In this document: in pieces, positions 35,952 to 44,292 of the stretch
Layout of the letters: each line of letters opens with the position of its first letter
How positions within the stretch are numbered: the first letter of the stretch is position 1
Assembly (NCBI RefSeq): GCF_003461625.1
Contig: NZ_QTXL01000002.1
Coordinates: forward strand, 99,992 to 163,991
Direction: 5' to 3'
DNA: 64,000 nt
From: Clostridium sp. AF15-31
GTDB lineage: Bacteria; Bacillota; Clostridia; Lachnospirales; Lachnospiraceae
The notes under the pieces: model-generated
What the model saw: the letters and a program-made list of their open reading frames with translations, nothing else
Databases searched by the model: none
Told to the model about the DNA's origin: nothing
Made by a program: the position numbers and the translations under genes

Positions 35952-35969
35952 CATACGGGGTAGAAAAAG

Positions 35970-36917
35970 ATGAATAAAAAAATTGCAGATCTTAGAATGG
36001 AAATGAACAAAGTCATTAAAGGCAAGGATGATATCATTGTTAAGATTATTATGACCGTTCTTGCATCCGGACATATCCTCTTGGAGGATAATCCGGGACT
36101 TGGCAAGACAACACTTGCAAAGACATTTTCAAAAGCAACTTCTATGCAGGATAATCGTATCCAGTTTACACCGGACACAATGCCAAGTGATATTCTTGGA
36201 TATTCCATGTATAATCAGCGGGAAGGAAAGATGGAGTTTGTGAAAGGACCGGTATTTACGAATCTGCTGTTAGCTGATGAGATCAACCGTACTTCCAGTA
36301 AGACACAGGCGGCATTGCTTGAGGCTATGGCAGAAGCGACAGCAACGGTTGACAATGTTACGTATCAGCTTCCAAAACCATTTATAACGATCGCAACACA
36401 GAATCCGATCACCAGTGGTGGCACACAGGCACTTCCGGACTCCCAGCTTGACCGTTTTATGGTGCGTTTAAGTATGGGGTATCCTGATGTACAGAGTCAG
36501 GTAGAGATGCTGATGGAGGATCATGGACAGAATCCGATTGATGCTGTACAGCCTGTCATGAGCGTAGAGGATCTGATACAGATGCGTACAGAAGTCGCAA
36601 ATGTATATATTTCTTATGAGATTGCAGATTACATTTCCAGACTGGTTGATGCAACCAGACATCATGATAAGATTGAGTGTGGTATCAGTCCACGAGGCAC
36701 AAAGGCATTCGCTAATATGGCAAAAGCATGCGCCTATATGTATGATCGTAACTATGTGATTCCGGAAGATGTTATGTATGTTATTTATGATATATTCAAA
36801 CATCGTCTGATCCTGACACCTTCTGCACGCAGAGAGAAGAATGGAGCAGAAAATATTATTTACGATATCTGTCAGACGACAGAAGCTCCTTCTATGGCGG
36901 GAGAAAGATCCAATTAA
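35970..36917 (+). CDS. MoxR-family AAA+ ATPase
   Basis: Cytosolic chaperone-like ATPase of the MoxR group. 315 residues. Walker A is 'EDNPGLGKTTLAK' (Lys46), Walker B 'LLLADEINRTSSKTQAALLE' (Asp103-Glu104), then 'ATQNPITSGGTQALPDSQLD' (sensor 1 and arginine-finger region) and the C-terminal lid domain with 'CGISPRGTKAFANMAKA' (sensor 2). MoxR proteins usually work with DUF58/VWA proteins; the DUF58 gene of this operon is at 39951. The novelty here is the direct linkage to two surface proteins upstream. Confidence 0.93.
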   Translation: MNKKIADLRMEMNKVIKGKDDIIVKIIMTVLASGHILLEDNPGLGKTTLAKTFSKATSMQDNRIQFTPDTMPSDILGYSMYNQREGKMEFVKGPVFTNLLLADEINRTSSKTQAALLEAMAEATATVDNVTYQLPKPFITIATQNPITSGGTQALPDSQLDRFMVRLSMGYPDVQSQVEMLMEDHGQNPIDAVQPVMSVEDLIQMRTEVANVYISYEIADYISRLVDATRHHDKIECGISPRGTKAFANMAKACAYMYDRNYVIPEDVMYVIYDIFKHRLILTPSARREKNGAENIIYDICQTTEAPSMAGERSN

Positions 36918-36965
36918 AACAGAAGCTGAATTAAGGTAAGAAGATGCGAGAAAGGACCTGATGAA

Positions 36966-37613
36966 ATGAAAAAAAGAAAAATCTTGTTATTTGCATTGTG
37001 TCTGACTCTTGGATGTTCCATGACTGCATGTAAGCGTGACCGTTCGGAATTCGAACGTGAGGATTATATGAAAAATCAGGAGGCAGATAAGGAGCAGGCG
37101 GCTAAGTTATCCGGACAGGACCGTTCAGAAGACGATACAGAGAATATGGAAGATACTACGACAGAGAGTGATGCAACGACGGAAATGCAGGGTGGCAATG
37201 CTATGATCGAGATCACAACAGAGTCTACAACGGAATCAAGTACAGAAACGACGACTGAAATGACGACAGAATCTACAGAGCAGGAACAGACAACAGAAGA
37301 AAAGACATCTGAGCCTAAAACCGATGCACCGGCACAGAATACGGAAGCTAATACTGAAAAGCCAAAGGATGACCCGAAAAAGGATAGTAAAAAAACATCA
37401 GACGACGGTGATTCATCAAAAAAAGACGGTAATAAACATAATAATGATGGCAATGGCGGTGATGGTGGAGATGATTTTGGTGACGGAGATGATTTTGGCG
37501 ACGGTGACGGTAACGGCGATGGCGACGGAAGTGGATCCGGCAATAAAAAGGGATCAGACGACGATGATGAAGATCTGGATGCTCCGGATATAGATGTAGA
37601 TTTGGTTGAATAA
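36966..37613 (+). CDS. Probable lipoprotein with Thr/Glu-rich and Asp/Gly-rich low-complexity regions
   Basis: 215 residues, not recognised as a named family. The N-terminal signal has a lipobox-like 'SMTAC' (Cys22). Residues about 60-115 are dominated by Thr, Glu and Ser. About 120-170 is Lys/Asp rich. The end is a Gly/Asp run ('GDGDDFGDGDGNGDGDGSG') and an acidic tail. The Asp/Gly run could bind calcium in the manner of repeats-in-toxin or dockerin loops, but no formal motif is clear. It lies between MoxR and the transglutaminase-like gene, with only 2 nt to the latter. Probably an extracytoplasmic, disordered partner of that membrane protein. Confidence 0.7.
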   Translation: MKKRKILLFALCLTLGCSMTACKRDRSEFEREDYMKNQEADKEQAAKLSGQDRSEDDTENMEDTTTESDATTEMQGGNAMIEITTESTTESSTETTTEMTTESTEQEQTTEEKTSEPKTDAPAQNTEANTEKPKDDPKKDSKKTSDDGDSSKKDGNKHNNDGNGGDGGDDFGDGDDFGDGDGNGDGDGSGSGNKKGSDDDDEDLDAPDIDVDLVE

Positions 37614-37615
37614 TT

Positions 37616-39934
37616 ATGAAAAACAAAAAGACACAGATAGAGAAAGAACATAAAAAAGACAGAAAAAAACGAATGATTCCAAAACGTAAGCTGCAAAATG
37701 GATTAAAGCTGCAAAATAACAGACAGGAGATCCGGCTCGATCTGCAGGCACTTTCCGTAAAAGAATCCAATTATCTTGCAATTCGTATAGTGCTTACCTT
37801 TTTGGCATCGGTGAGTGTATTATTTTGCTGCTTCAGTGCATTTCAGGTTAAAGTTTCACTGATTGTGACAGCGGTTCCGGCACTTGTTATGGCAGTTATT
37901 TCCCAGATCCTTTTTCTCAGGAAAAAGTCAGGCTGGATCGGCGGTACAGGGATGGCTATTGTGATCGCTGTCCTGTCTGTGATCCTGTTGAACAGTGTTT
38001 CAAATGGTTTTTCAGCAATCGCAAATGATGTACTCAGATCGGTCAATAAGAATATGGCGATGGCAAATCTGATGTTTGTTGTGAATGAGGACAGTCTGGT
38101 TGCAGATGAATATATTGCATCCATAATTCTTTCTCTGCTCGTAACATTTGTATTTGCAATTTTCATTCGGTTTCATCTGAATGCCTGGGTAGTGCTGCTC
38201 CAATTCCTGCTTTGTGCATCCGGATTCATGTATAAATGTATTCCGTCAGTATGGACGCTCGTACTTGCCGGAGTTACGATGGTGGGAATTTTGCTTGCTG
38301 GCAATATCAAAGGACGGATCACGAGGGACATGTATGCAGGAATGCTTGTATTTGCAGGAGTTCTGGCAGGAGCTGCATGTCTGATCTTTATACTGCTCAC
38401 ATACATACCGATCCCGGTGGTTGATGATATAAAAGATTCAATTGTATATAACGGCGGCAATCTGATCTATGGCAAAAATGATTATCCGGAGGGATCGTTC
38501 AAACGGTTTCATACAGTTGAAACAAATGGAAGCAAAAAACTCCATATCGAGATGTCAGAGCCTGCTGTGATGTATCTTCGGGGCTATGTCGGTTCCAAAT
38601 ACACGGAAGACGGCTGGACAGAAAACGATAAGGATATTTACGGCGGAGATTATGAAGGTGTATTTGAATACTTTGCAAAATTTAATTATTATCCTTTAGC
38701 AACACTTGCAAGTTATATGGATATTACAAAGATCAATGATGCAGATATGCCGTTGTCAGATATTATATCGGTTGAGGTTGAAAACCTGGCTGCAAGCAGT
38801 AAATATCAATATCTGCCTGAAAATATGACCTACGATTCTCTTCCGGATCTTTATGCACCAAAGAAGGATGTAAATTTTGTAGCACAGGGATTTGGAAACA
38901 GAAAACCGTACAGATTTTATATGGATACACTTTCGAAGAATGACTATGAGAGTATCTATAATGAAAGCTGGTATACGGAAGGCACCGGTGATACGGATTT
39001 TATTGACTGTGAACAGACATATGCTTATTTTGCAAGCCAGAATTATACAGAGGTTTCGGATGAAATGAAGCAGTATTTTGACCGGACTCTGCCGGAAGCC
39101 GGGAAAAAACTAAATCCGTTTGATGCGATTGATGTAGTCAGACATTATCTGCGGGACACTATAACTTACAGTGAAGATGTAACAGCTAATGATCCCGGAA
39201 CAGATTTTGTAGAGGATCTGATCGAGAATAAAAAAGAAGGATATTCCGTTCATTTTGCAACAGCCGCTGCTATGATGTTCCGATATTATAATATTCCGGC
39301 AAGATATGTAGAAGGATATCTGGTTGCTCCGGAAGAGGGAGAGACATCGATTGATGTTCTGGATCAGGATGCACATGCATGGGTAGAGATTTATGTAAAT
39401 GGGCTTGGATTTATTCCGGTTGAAGTTACACCGGGCTTCTATTCTGAGGATGATAACAGTACCATTGGTAACGGTGCGGTCGGTGGTTCCGATAATCAGG
39501 ATTCAGAATCAGAAGATTCCAGCAGTGATCAGGACAATAATGATAATGATGATTCAACGGAGATCAATCTGTTATATATTCTGATCGCAATTGTTTCACT
39601 GCTCGTATTATTCCTGATCGTTGTTATTGTCAGACGTGCAGTGATCTGCAGCAAACGAAAAAAAACAATGAAGAGTGAAAACCGGGAAAAAGCAGTTGCA
39701 GCAGCCAGTCTGTATATAGAAGCCTTGTACAAATATGCCGGTAAGAAGATGGAAGAATCCCTTCCGTCAGAAGTTATTACGGTTTTACAGAAAAACAGAT
39801 TCAGTAGAGAAGAACTTGACTATACGGATGTTGCGGTTGTAAGAGACTATGCACAAACGGTAAAACAAGAGGTTTATCATTCCAGTAATCTCTGGGGCAG
39901 ATGCAGGATGCGGTTTGTCAAATGTCTGATATAG
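37616..39934 (+). CDS. Polytopic transglutaminase-like (TgpA-type) membrane protein, nucleophile Cys replaced by Ser
   Basis: 772 residues. About seven membrane helices in the first 270 residues, an external domain (about 290-650), one more helix (about 655-680) and a DUF4129-like cytosolic tail. The transglutaminase core has 'EGYSVHFATAAAMMFRYYNIPARYVEGYL', written here as two pieces: 'EGYSVHFATAAAMMF' and 'RYYNIPARYVEGYL'. His587 is in 'DAHAWVEI' and Glu603 in 'PVEVTPGF'. The family nucleophile Cys (G-Y-C-x-H-F) is Ser544 here (codon TCC at 39245-39247). It may be inactive as a transglutaminase, or use another chemistry. Encoded between the lipoprotein and the DUF58 gene, a standard MoxR-DUF58-transglutaminase grouping. 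Confidence 0.87.
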   Translation: MKNKKTQIEKEHKKDRKKRMIPKRKLQNGLKLQNNRQEIRLDLQALSVKESNYLAIRIVLTFLASVSVLFCCFSAFQVKVSLIVTAVPALVMAVISQILFLRKKSGWIGGTGMAIVIAVLSVILLNSVSNGFSAIANDVLRSVNKNMAMANLMFVVNEDSLVADEYIASIILSLLVTFVFAIFIRFHLNAWVVLLQFLLCASGFMYKCIPSVWTLVLAGVTMVGILLAGNIKGRITRDMYAGMLVFAGVLAGAACLIFILLTYIPIPVVDDIKDSIVYNGGNLIYGKNDYPEGSFKRFHTVETNGSKKLHIEMSEPAVMYLRGYVGSKYTEDGWTENDKDIYGGDYEGVFEYFAKFNYYPLATLASYMDITKINDADMPLSDIISVEVENLAASSKYQYLPENMTYDSLPDLYAPKKDVNFVAQGFGNRKPYRFYMDTLSKNDYESIYNESWYTEGTGDTDFIDCEQTYAYFASQNYTEVSDEMKQYFDRTLPEAGKKLNPFDAIDVVRHYLRDTITYSEDVTANDPGTDFVEDLIENKKEGYSVHFATAAAMMFRYYNIPARYVEGYLVAPEEGETSIDVLDQDAHAWVEIYVNGLGFIPVEVTPGFYSEDDNSTIGNGAVGGSDNQDSESEDSSSDQDNNDNDDSTEINLLYILIAIVSLLVLFLIVVIVRRAVICSKRKKTMKSENREKAVAAASLYIEALYKYAGKKMEESLPSEVITVLQKNRFSREELDYTDVAVVRDYAQTVKQEVYHSSNLWGRCRMRFVKCLI

Positions 39935-39950
39935 GAGGAGAGAAAACGAT

Positions 39951-41000
39951 ATGAAGAAAAAAATTGCATATATTATTTTTATCGTTATCCTGTTTCTTTT
40001 ATTTATCTGGACAAACAAACTGCAGACCTTATGGCTGTTTGGAATGTTTGGGATTATCTGGCTTCCGATGTTTTTTATCAATCGGTATAATGCGGGGAAG
40101 ATTGCAGTGAAGTTTGATATTATCAATGAGTTAAAGGAAGATCCTGCCTTACTTCTTGAAATAGAGAATTCATCTTTTTTTCCGGTTCCAAAGATCAGGA
40201 TAGAGTTTAACTGTGAAAATGTTGTATTTGGAACAGAATTCCCTACTTATATCGAATGTTCGGCGGCAAGAAAAAGCAGAGAGAAATACCAGTTTCCGAT
40301 AGAGAGTAAGTACTGCGGACAGATTAATGTTGAAATATATAAAATCTATATTTATGACTATTTCGGTTTGACGAAAGCGGAGATCCGTTCACATAAGGAT
40401 TGTATGTTTTATCAATATCCGAAAGAGCGTTCCATGGATCTGTATGATGTAGAAGGCAGTCTTGTGAGCGAGAATGATGTGAATTACAAGCATGTAAAAG
40501 GAAATGATATTTCAGAGATCCTTCAGATCAAGGAATATATGAAAGGTGACAGTATCAAAAATATTCATTGGAAAATGTCAGCTAAGATGGGAAAAACCAT
40601 GGTAAAAGAACTGGATACACCAAATGATAATTCCGTCATGATATTTTTTGATTATGCTCCTAAGGAAGACAGGAAGACGAATCAGAAGCTGATCGAAGCA
40701 CTTGCATCTGTCAGTCATGAGCTGATCCGTCTGTCAACAGGTCATACGATCTATCATATGGATACAAAAGAAAATCGTGTTGTTCACCGTGGGGTATTTG
40801 AACTTACGGAATATGATGTTATGCTTCAGGAGGTTCTGGAAACGGTAGCGGATAAGAGTGAGTACCGTGTTCTGGATTATATTCTGGAGCGTGGAATTAT
40901 TCATCGGTTTGCAAAGGTGATCTTTATTACATATGATGCCAACCGGGATGCAGCCTTTGAGATCGAACGTTTAGAAAAGGGGATTGTCCTGTATGTTTGA
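39951..41000 (+). CDS. DUF58 (VWA-like) membrane protein
   Basis: 349 residues. Two N-terminal membrane helices (about 5-22 and 25-43), an external/beta segment, and the DUF58 core with 'EYMKGDSIKNIHWKMSAKMG' and 'VMIFFDYAPKEDRK', the start of the VWA-like fold. DUF58 proteins are usual partners of MoxR ATPases. Last gene of the six-gene run, 17 nt after the transglutaminase-like gene. Its order after the TgpA-type gene differs from the frequent MoxR-DUF58-TgpA order. Confidence 0.9.
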   Translation: MKKKIAYIIFIVILFLLFIWTNKLQTLWLFGMFGIIWLPMFFINRYNAGKIAVKFDIINELKEDPALLLEIENSSFFPVPKIRIEFNCENVVFGTEFPTYIECSAARKSREKYQFPIESKYCGQINVEIYKIYIYDYFGLTKAEIRSHKDCMFYQYPKERSMDLYDVEGSLVSENDVNYKHVKGNDISEILQIKEYMKGDSIKNIHWKMSAKMGKTMVKELDTPNDNSVMIFFDYAPKEDRKTNQKLIEALASVSHELIRLSTGHTIYHMDTKENRVVHRGVFELTEYDVMLQEVLETVADKSEYRVLDYILERGIIHRFAKVIFITYDANRDAAFEIERLEKGIVLYV

Positions 41001-41035
41001 TGCAGGTGTTTTGGTGATTTTTCCCAGAAAACGCA

Positions 41036-41064
41036 TTGACTTTTTTTCTCATTTATGCTAAAGT
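41036..41064 (+). promoter_or_regulatory. Promoter of the ilvB T-box leader
   Basis: TTGACT (41036-41041), 17-nt spacer, TAAAGT (41059-41064) with an extended TG. It precedes the T-box RNA. Confidence 0.65.
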
Positions 41065-41070
41065 AACAAC

Positions 41071-41369
41071 AGTTTATATGTCAAATGCAATGACAAGGAG
41101 GAGTACATACAGGACCGGCTCCCAGAGAGAAGATGGTGGTGAGAATCTTCAGCTAGGATGTATGGAAGTAGCCTTCGAGCAGTGGACTGAAAAGTATGAC
41201 TTCATAAGAAGTGCTGAGTAGGATTCAACGGATTTCCCCGTTACAGGAATACAATATAACGCAGATAAGATTTGCAAGTATTGGATGAGAGCAGGAAGAA
41301 CCTGAATTTAGGTGGTACCACGGATATGATTATTCGCCCTAAGCTGATATACGGCTTAGGGCTTTTTTA
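41071..41369 (+). promoter_or_regulatory. T-box riboswitch, probable Val (GUA) specifier, controlling ilvB-ilvN
   Basis: Leader of about 300 nt. Stem I features include AGAGAG and GGTGGTGAGAATC. The conserved T-box AGGTGGTACCACGG is at 41310-41323. The terminator stem GCCCTAAGC/GCTTAGGGC (41336-41362) is followed by six T. The probable specifier is GTA at 41168-41170 in the context GAA-GTA-GCC, which would read uncharged tRNA-Val. An open frame through this region (41036-41221) is not a gene. Confidence 0.93.
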
Positions 41370-41431
41370 GTGGATGGGAAACGCTCTTTTTGGAAATTTA
41401 TATGGATGACAATTAAAGGAGGATATAGGTT

Positions 41432-43156
41432 ATGGAGATTAATGGAGCACAGATGTTTGTAAAAGCATTACAGGAAGAACATGTTGATACACTGTTTGCC
41501 TATCCGGGTGGAACAGCGATCGACTTATTTGACGCATTATACGATGCAGAGGGAATCGATATGATCCTTCCAAGACATGAGCAGGCACTTGTTCATGCAG
41601 CAGATGGATATGCAAGATCAACCGGAAAGGTTGGTGTATGTCTGGTTACAAGCGGGCCTGGTGCAACGAATCTGGTTACAGGAATTGCAACAGCAAATTA
41701 TGACAGTGTTCCTCTGGTATGTTTTACCGGACAGGTACCGATGAATCTGATCGGTAACGACGCCTTTCAAGAGGTCGATATCGTAGGTATCACCAGAAAC
41801 ATCTGCAAATATGCAGTAACAGTCAGAAAGAGAGAAGATCTGGCAAGAATTATCAAGAATGCATTCTATATCGCAAGAACCGGTAAGCCGGGTCCTGTAC
41901 TGGTTGATATACCAAAAGATATCCAGCTTGCAATGGGTTCGGATGAATATCCGGATGAAGTAAATATCAGAGGATATAAGCCATCAGAGGGTGTACATTC
42001 TGGTCAGCTTAAGAAGGCTCTGGCAGAATTAAACCGTGCAAAGAAACCGGTATTTCTGATCGGTGGCGGTGTGAATATCGCACATGCAAGAAAAGAAATG
42101 CAGGAATTATGTGAATTAACAGGAATCCCTGTTGTTACTACGATCATGGGTAAGGGAGCAATTCCGACGGACCATCCTTTATATGTTGGTAATATCGGAA
42201 TGCATGGAAATCTCGCATCCAATAAAGCAATCATGGAATGCGATGTCTTATTCTCGATCGGAACCAGATTTAACGACCGTATCACCGGTACGATTGACAC
42301 ATTTGCAAAGAATGCAAAGATCATACATATCGATATCGATGCAGCATCAATCTCCAGAAATATCGAGGTAGACATCCCAATCGTAGCAGATGCAAAGCTT
42401 GCGATCACGAAGATGTTAAAATATGCAAAGAAATTAGATATATCCGATTGGGTTGCTGAGATCATGGAAGTGAAGAAACAGTATCCTATCAACATGAATT
42501 CTTATAAAGGTGTTACACCTGAGAAGATCATTAAGACGATCAATGAGATGTATGACGATCTCATTATTACTACAGATGTAGGACAGAACCAGTTATGGAC
42601 AACACAGTATATTGCACTTAGCGGTGAGAACCAGCTCTTAACCTCCGGCGGTCTTGGTACGATGGGATATGGACTTCCTGCTGCCATCGGGGCAAAGATC
42701 GGTAACCCGGATAAGAATGTTATCTGCATTTCCGGTGATGGTGGTGTACAGATGAATATTCAGGAGATGGCGACTGCGGTTGCACAGGAGCTTCCGATCA
42801 CGATCTGTATCTTAAACAATGGTTATCTTGGAAATGTACGTCAGTGGCAGGAGCTGTTCTTCAACAAGCGTTACAGCAGTACCTGTCTGAGATACAGAAA
42901 GAGCTGTAATCATGACTGCCAGAATCCTGACAAATGCTGTCCGAAATATACACCGGATTTTGTAAAACTGGCGGAAAGCTATGAGGCGCTTGGAATCCGT
43001 GTTACAAAGGAAGAAGAGATCAAAGCAGCATTTGAGCAGGCAAAGGCAAATACAAAGGGACCTACAGTTATAGAGTTCTATATTGATCCGACTGCAAATG
43101 TATTCCCTATGGTTCCGGGTGGCAAGTCATTAAATGATATGATCATGGATTGTTAA
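41432..43156 (+). CDS. ilvB: Acetolactate synthase large subunit
   Basis: ThDP/FAD enzyme, first common step of valine, leucine and isoleucine synthesis. 574 residues. 'RHEQALVHAADGYARSTGK' contains the catalytic Glu region, 'SGPGATNLVTGIATA' and 'FQEVDIVGITR' follow, and the ThDP motif is 'GDGGVQMNIQEMATA...NNGYLGNVRQWQ' in two parts. Odd feature: a Cys-rich insertion near the C-terminal lid (Cys485, 492, 496, 502, 503, with His494). It is controlled by the upstream T-box and followed by its regulatory subunit gene 13 nt later. Confidence 0.96.
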   Translation: MEINGAQMFVKALQEEHVDTLFAYPGGTAIDLFDALYDAEGIDMILPRHEQALVHAADGYARSTGKVGVCLVTSGPGATNLVTGIATANYDSVPLVCFTGQVPMNLIGNDAFQEVDIVGITRNICKYAVTVRKREDLARIIKNAFYIARTGKPGPVLVDIPKDIQLAMGSDEYPDEVNIRGYKPSEGVHSGQLKKALAELNRAKKPVFLIGGGVNIAHARKEMQELCELTGIPVVTTIMGKGAIPTDHPLYVGNIGMHGNLASNKAIMECDVLFSIGTRFNDRITGTIDTFAKNAKIIHIDIDAASISRNIEVDIPIVADAKLAITKMLKYAKKLDISDWVAEIMEVKKQYPINMNSYKGVTPEKIIKTINEMYDDLIITTDVGQNQLWTTQYIALSGENQLLTSGGLGTMGYGLPAAIGAKIGNPDKNVICISGDGGVQMNIQEMATAVAQELPITICILNNGYLGNVRQWQELFFNKRYSSTCLRYRKSCNHDCQNPDKCCPKYTPDFVKLAESYEALGIRVTKEEEIKAAFEQAKANTKGPTVIEFYIDPTANVFPMVPGGKSLNDMIMDC

Positions 43157-43169
43157 GGAGGATAGACAG

Positions 43170-43676
43170 ATGAGTGAAAAGAAAAGATGGATATGTTTAT
43201 ATGTTGAAAATGAAATAGGTGTACTTGCAAGAATCTCCGGTCTGTTTTCCGGTAAATCCTATAACCTGAACAGTCTGACTGTAGGAGAAACAGAGGATAC
43301 GACGGTATCCAGAATGACGATCAGTTTTACCAGTGATGACCGTACTTTTGAACAGGTAAAGAAGCAGTTGAACCGCAGCGTGGAAGTAATCAAGGTGGTT
43401 GATTATACGGATATTCCGATCCATAATAAAGAGATCTTATTCATCAAGGTAAAAGAATGTAATACCGATGATAAGGATGAAGTATTCCGTATTGCAAATG
43501 CATTTAATTTCAAGATCACGGACTATGACAGAAAGAATATTCTGGTGGAATGTTTACAGACAGAAAATCAGAATAATGATGCGATCAAGTTATTCAAGCA
43601 GAGTTTTCCAAATCGGATCGAGGTTGTCCGTGGAGGAAGCGTTGCAGTAGAAGCAATCAGCATGTCGGAGCGCTAA
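43170..43676 (+). CDS. ilvN: Acetolactate synthase small (regulatory) subunit, T-box operon copy
   Basis: ACT-domain regulatory subunit that activates IlvB and gives valine feedback. 168 residues. The ACT start is '[20 protein letters not shown]' followed by '[20 protein letters not shown]' and '[15 protein letters not shown]'. The second half is the usual ALS_ss_C domain. It is 13 nt after ilvB with AAGGAGG. A second, different small subunit is encoded at 54582 next to ilvC, so the two operons each carry one. Confidence 0.95.
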   Translation: MSEKKRWICLYVENEIGVLARISGLFSGKSYNLNSLTVGETEDTTVSRMTISFTSDDRTFEQVKKQLNRSVEVIKVVDYTDIPIHNKEILFIKVKECNTDDKDEVFRIANAFNFKITDYDRKNILVECLQTENQNNDAIKLFKQSFPNRIEVVRGGSVAVEAISMSER

Positions 43677-43690
43677 AGGGGATAAAAATT

Positions 43691-44137
43691 ATGAGATTTC
43701 TGATTCAGAGAGTGAATCATGCAAGTGTAACAGTAGATGATAAAGAGGTAGGAAAGATCGGAAAAGGTCTGTTGGTATTTGTAGGTGTATTCGAAGAAGA
43801 TACAGAAGAAGTTGCAGACAAATTAATCCGTAAACTGCTGGGACTTCGTATATTTGCGGATGAAAATGGCAAGACAAATCTTTCTCTTACAGATGTAAAC
43901 GGTGAGCTTCTGATCGTATCACAGTTTACCTTATGTGCAGACTGTAAGAAAGGAAACCGCCCATCTTTTACAAAGGCAGGCAACCCTGAAAAAGCAAATG
44001 CGTTATATGAATATGTCCTGTCTGCTTGCAGGAAAAAAATCGCAGTTACAGAAAGCGGTATTTTTGGTGCGGATATGAGAGTGGATCTGTCCAATGATGG
44101 ACCGTTTACGATCCTGTTTGATAGCCGTGAAATGTAA
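43691..44137 (+). CDS. dtd: D-aminoacyl-tRNA deacylase
   Basis: Hydrolyses D-amino acids from mischarged tRNA. 148 residues with '[16 protein letters not shown]', '[17 protein letters not shown]', the catalytic '[20 protein letters not shown]' region and the Gly-cis-Pro type '[10 protein letters not shown]' end, all typical of DTD. It is 14 nt after the ilvN stop, so it may ride on the T-box operon. A short A/T hairpin with T-run (about 44180-44197) could end the transcript. Confidence 0.95.
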   Translation: MRFLIQRVNHASVTVDDKEVGKIGKGLLVFVGVFEEDTEEVADKLIRKLLGLRIFADENGKTNLSLTDVNGELLIVSQFTLCADCKKGNRPSFTKAGNPEKANALYEYVLSACRKKIAVTESGIFGADMRVDLSNDGPFTILFDSREM

Positions 44138-44197
44138 AAAAATACATGGGAATGGATCCAAATTGAATATCTTGCATGAAAAATTGTAAATTTTTTT

Positions 44198-44230
44198 CAA
44201 AAACATACGATTATTTCTTGAAAAACATAC
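44198..44230. repeat. Direct repeat over the divIVA promoter
   Basis: AAAAACATAC occurs at 44199-44208 and 44221-44230 with a 22-bp period, the second copy overlapping the -35. It may be an operator for a dimeric regulator. Confidence 0.5.
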
Positions 44231-44246
44231 AAAGAATTAATATAAT
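44218..44246 (+). promoter_or_regulatory. Sigma-A promoter of divIVA
   Basis: TTGAAA (44218-44223), 17-nt spacer, TATAAT (44241-44246). The start codon lies 46 nt further on. Confidence 0.75.
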
Positions 44247-44292
44247 TGAGTTTAGGTTATGTTAAATAAACACGTAAAGGAGAAGCGCTATA

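Noticed and set aside
37076..37770. Ser-rich and His-rich minus-strand open frames opposite the lipoprotein and the transglutaminase-like gene
   Set aside because: They are mirror products of the Asp/Gly/Thr-rich coding sequence on the plus strand and lack ribosome sites.
41036..41221. 61-residue open frame before ilvB
   Set aside because: It coincides with the promoter and stem I of the T-box leader and has no Shine-Dalgarno.
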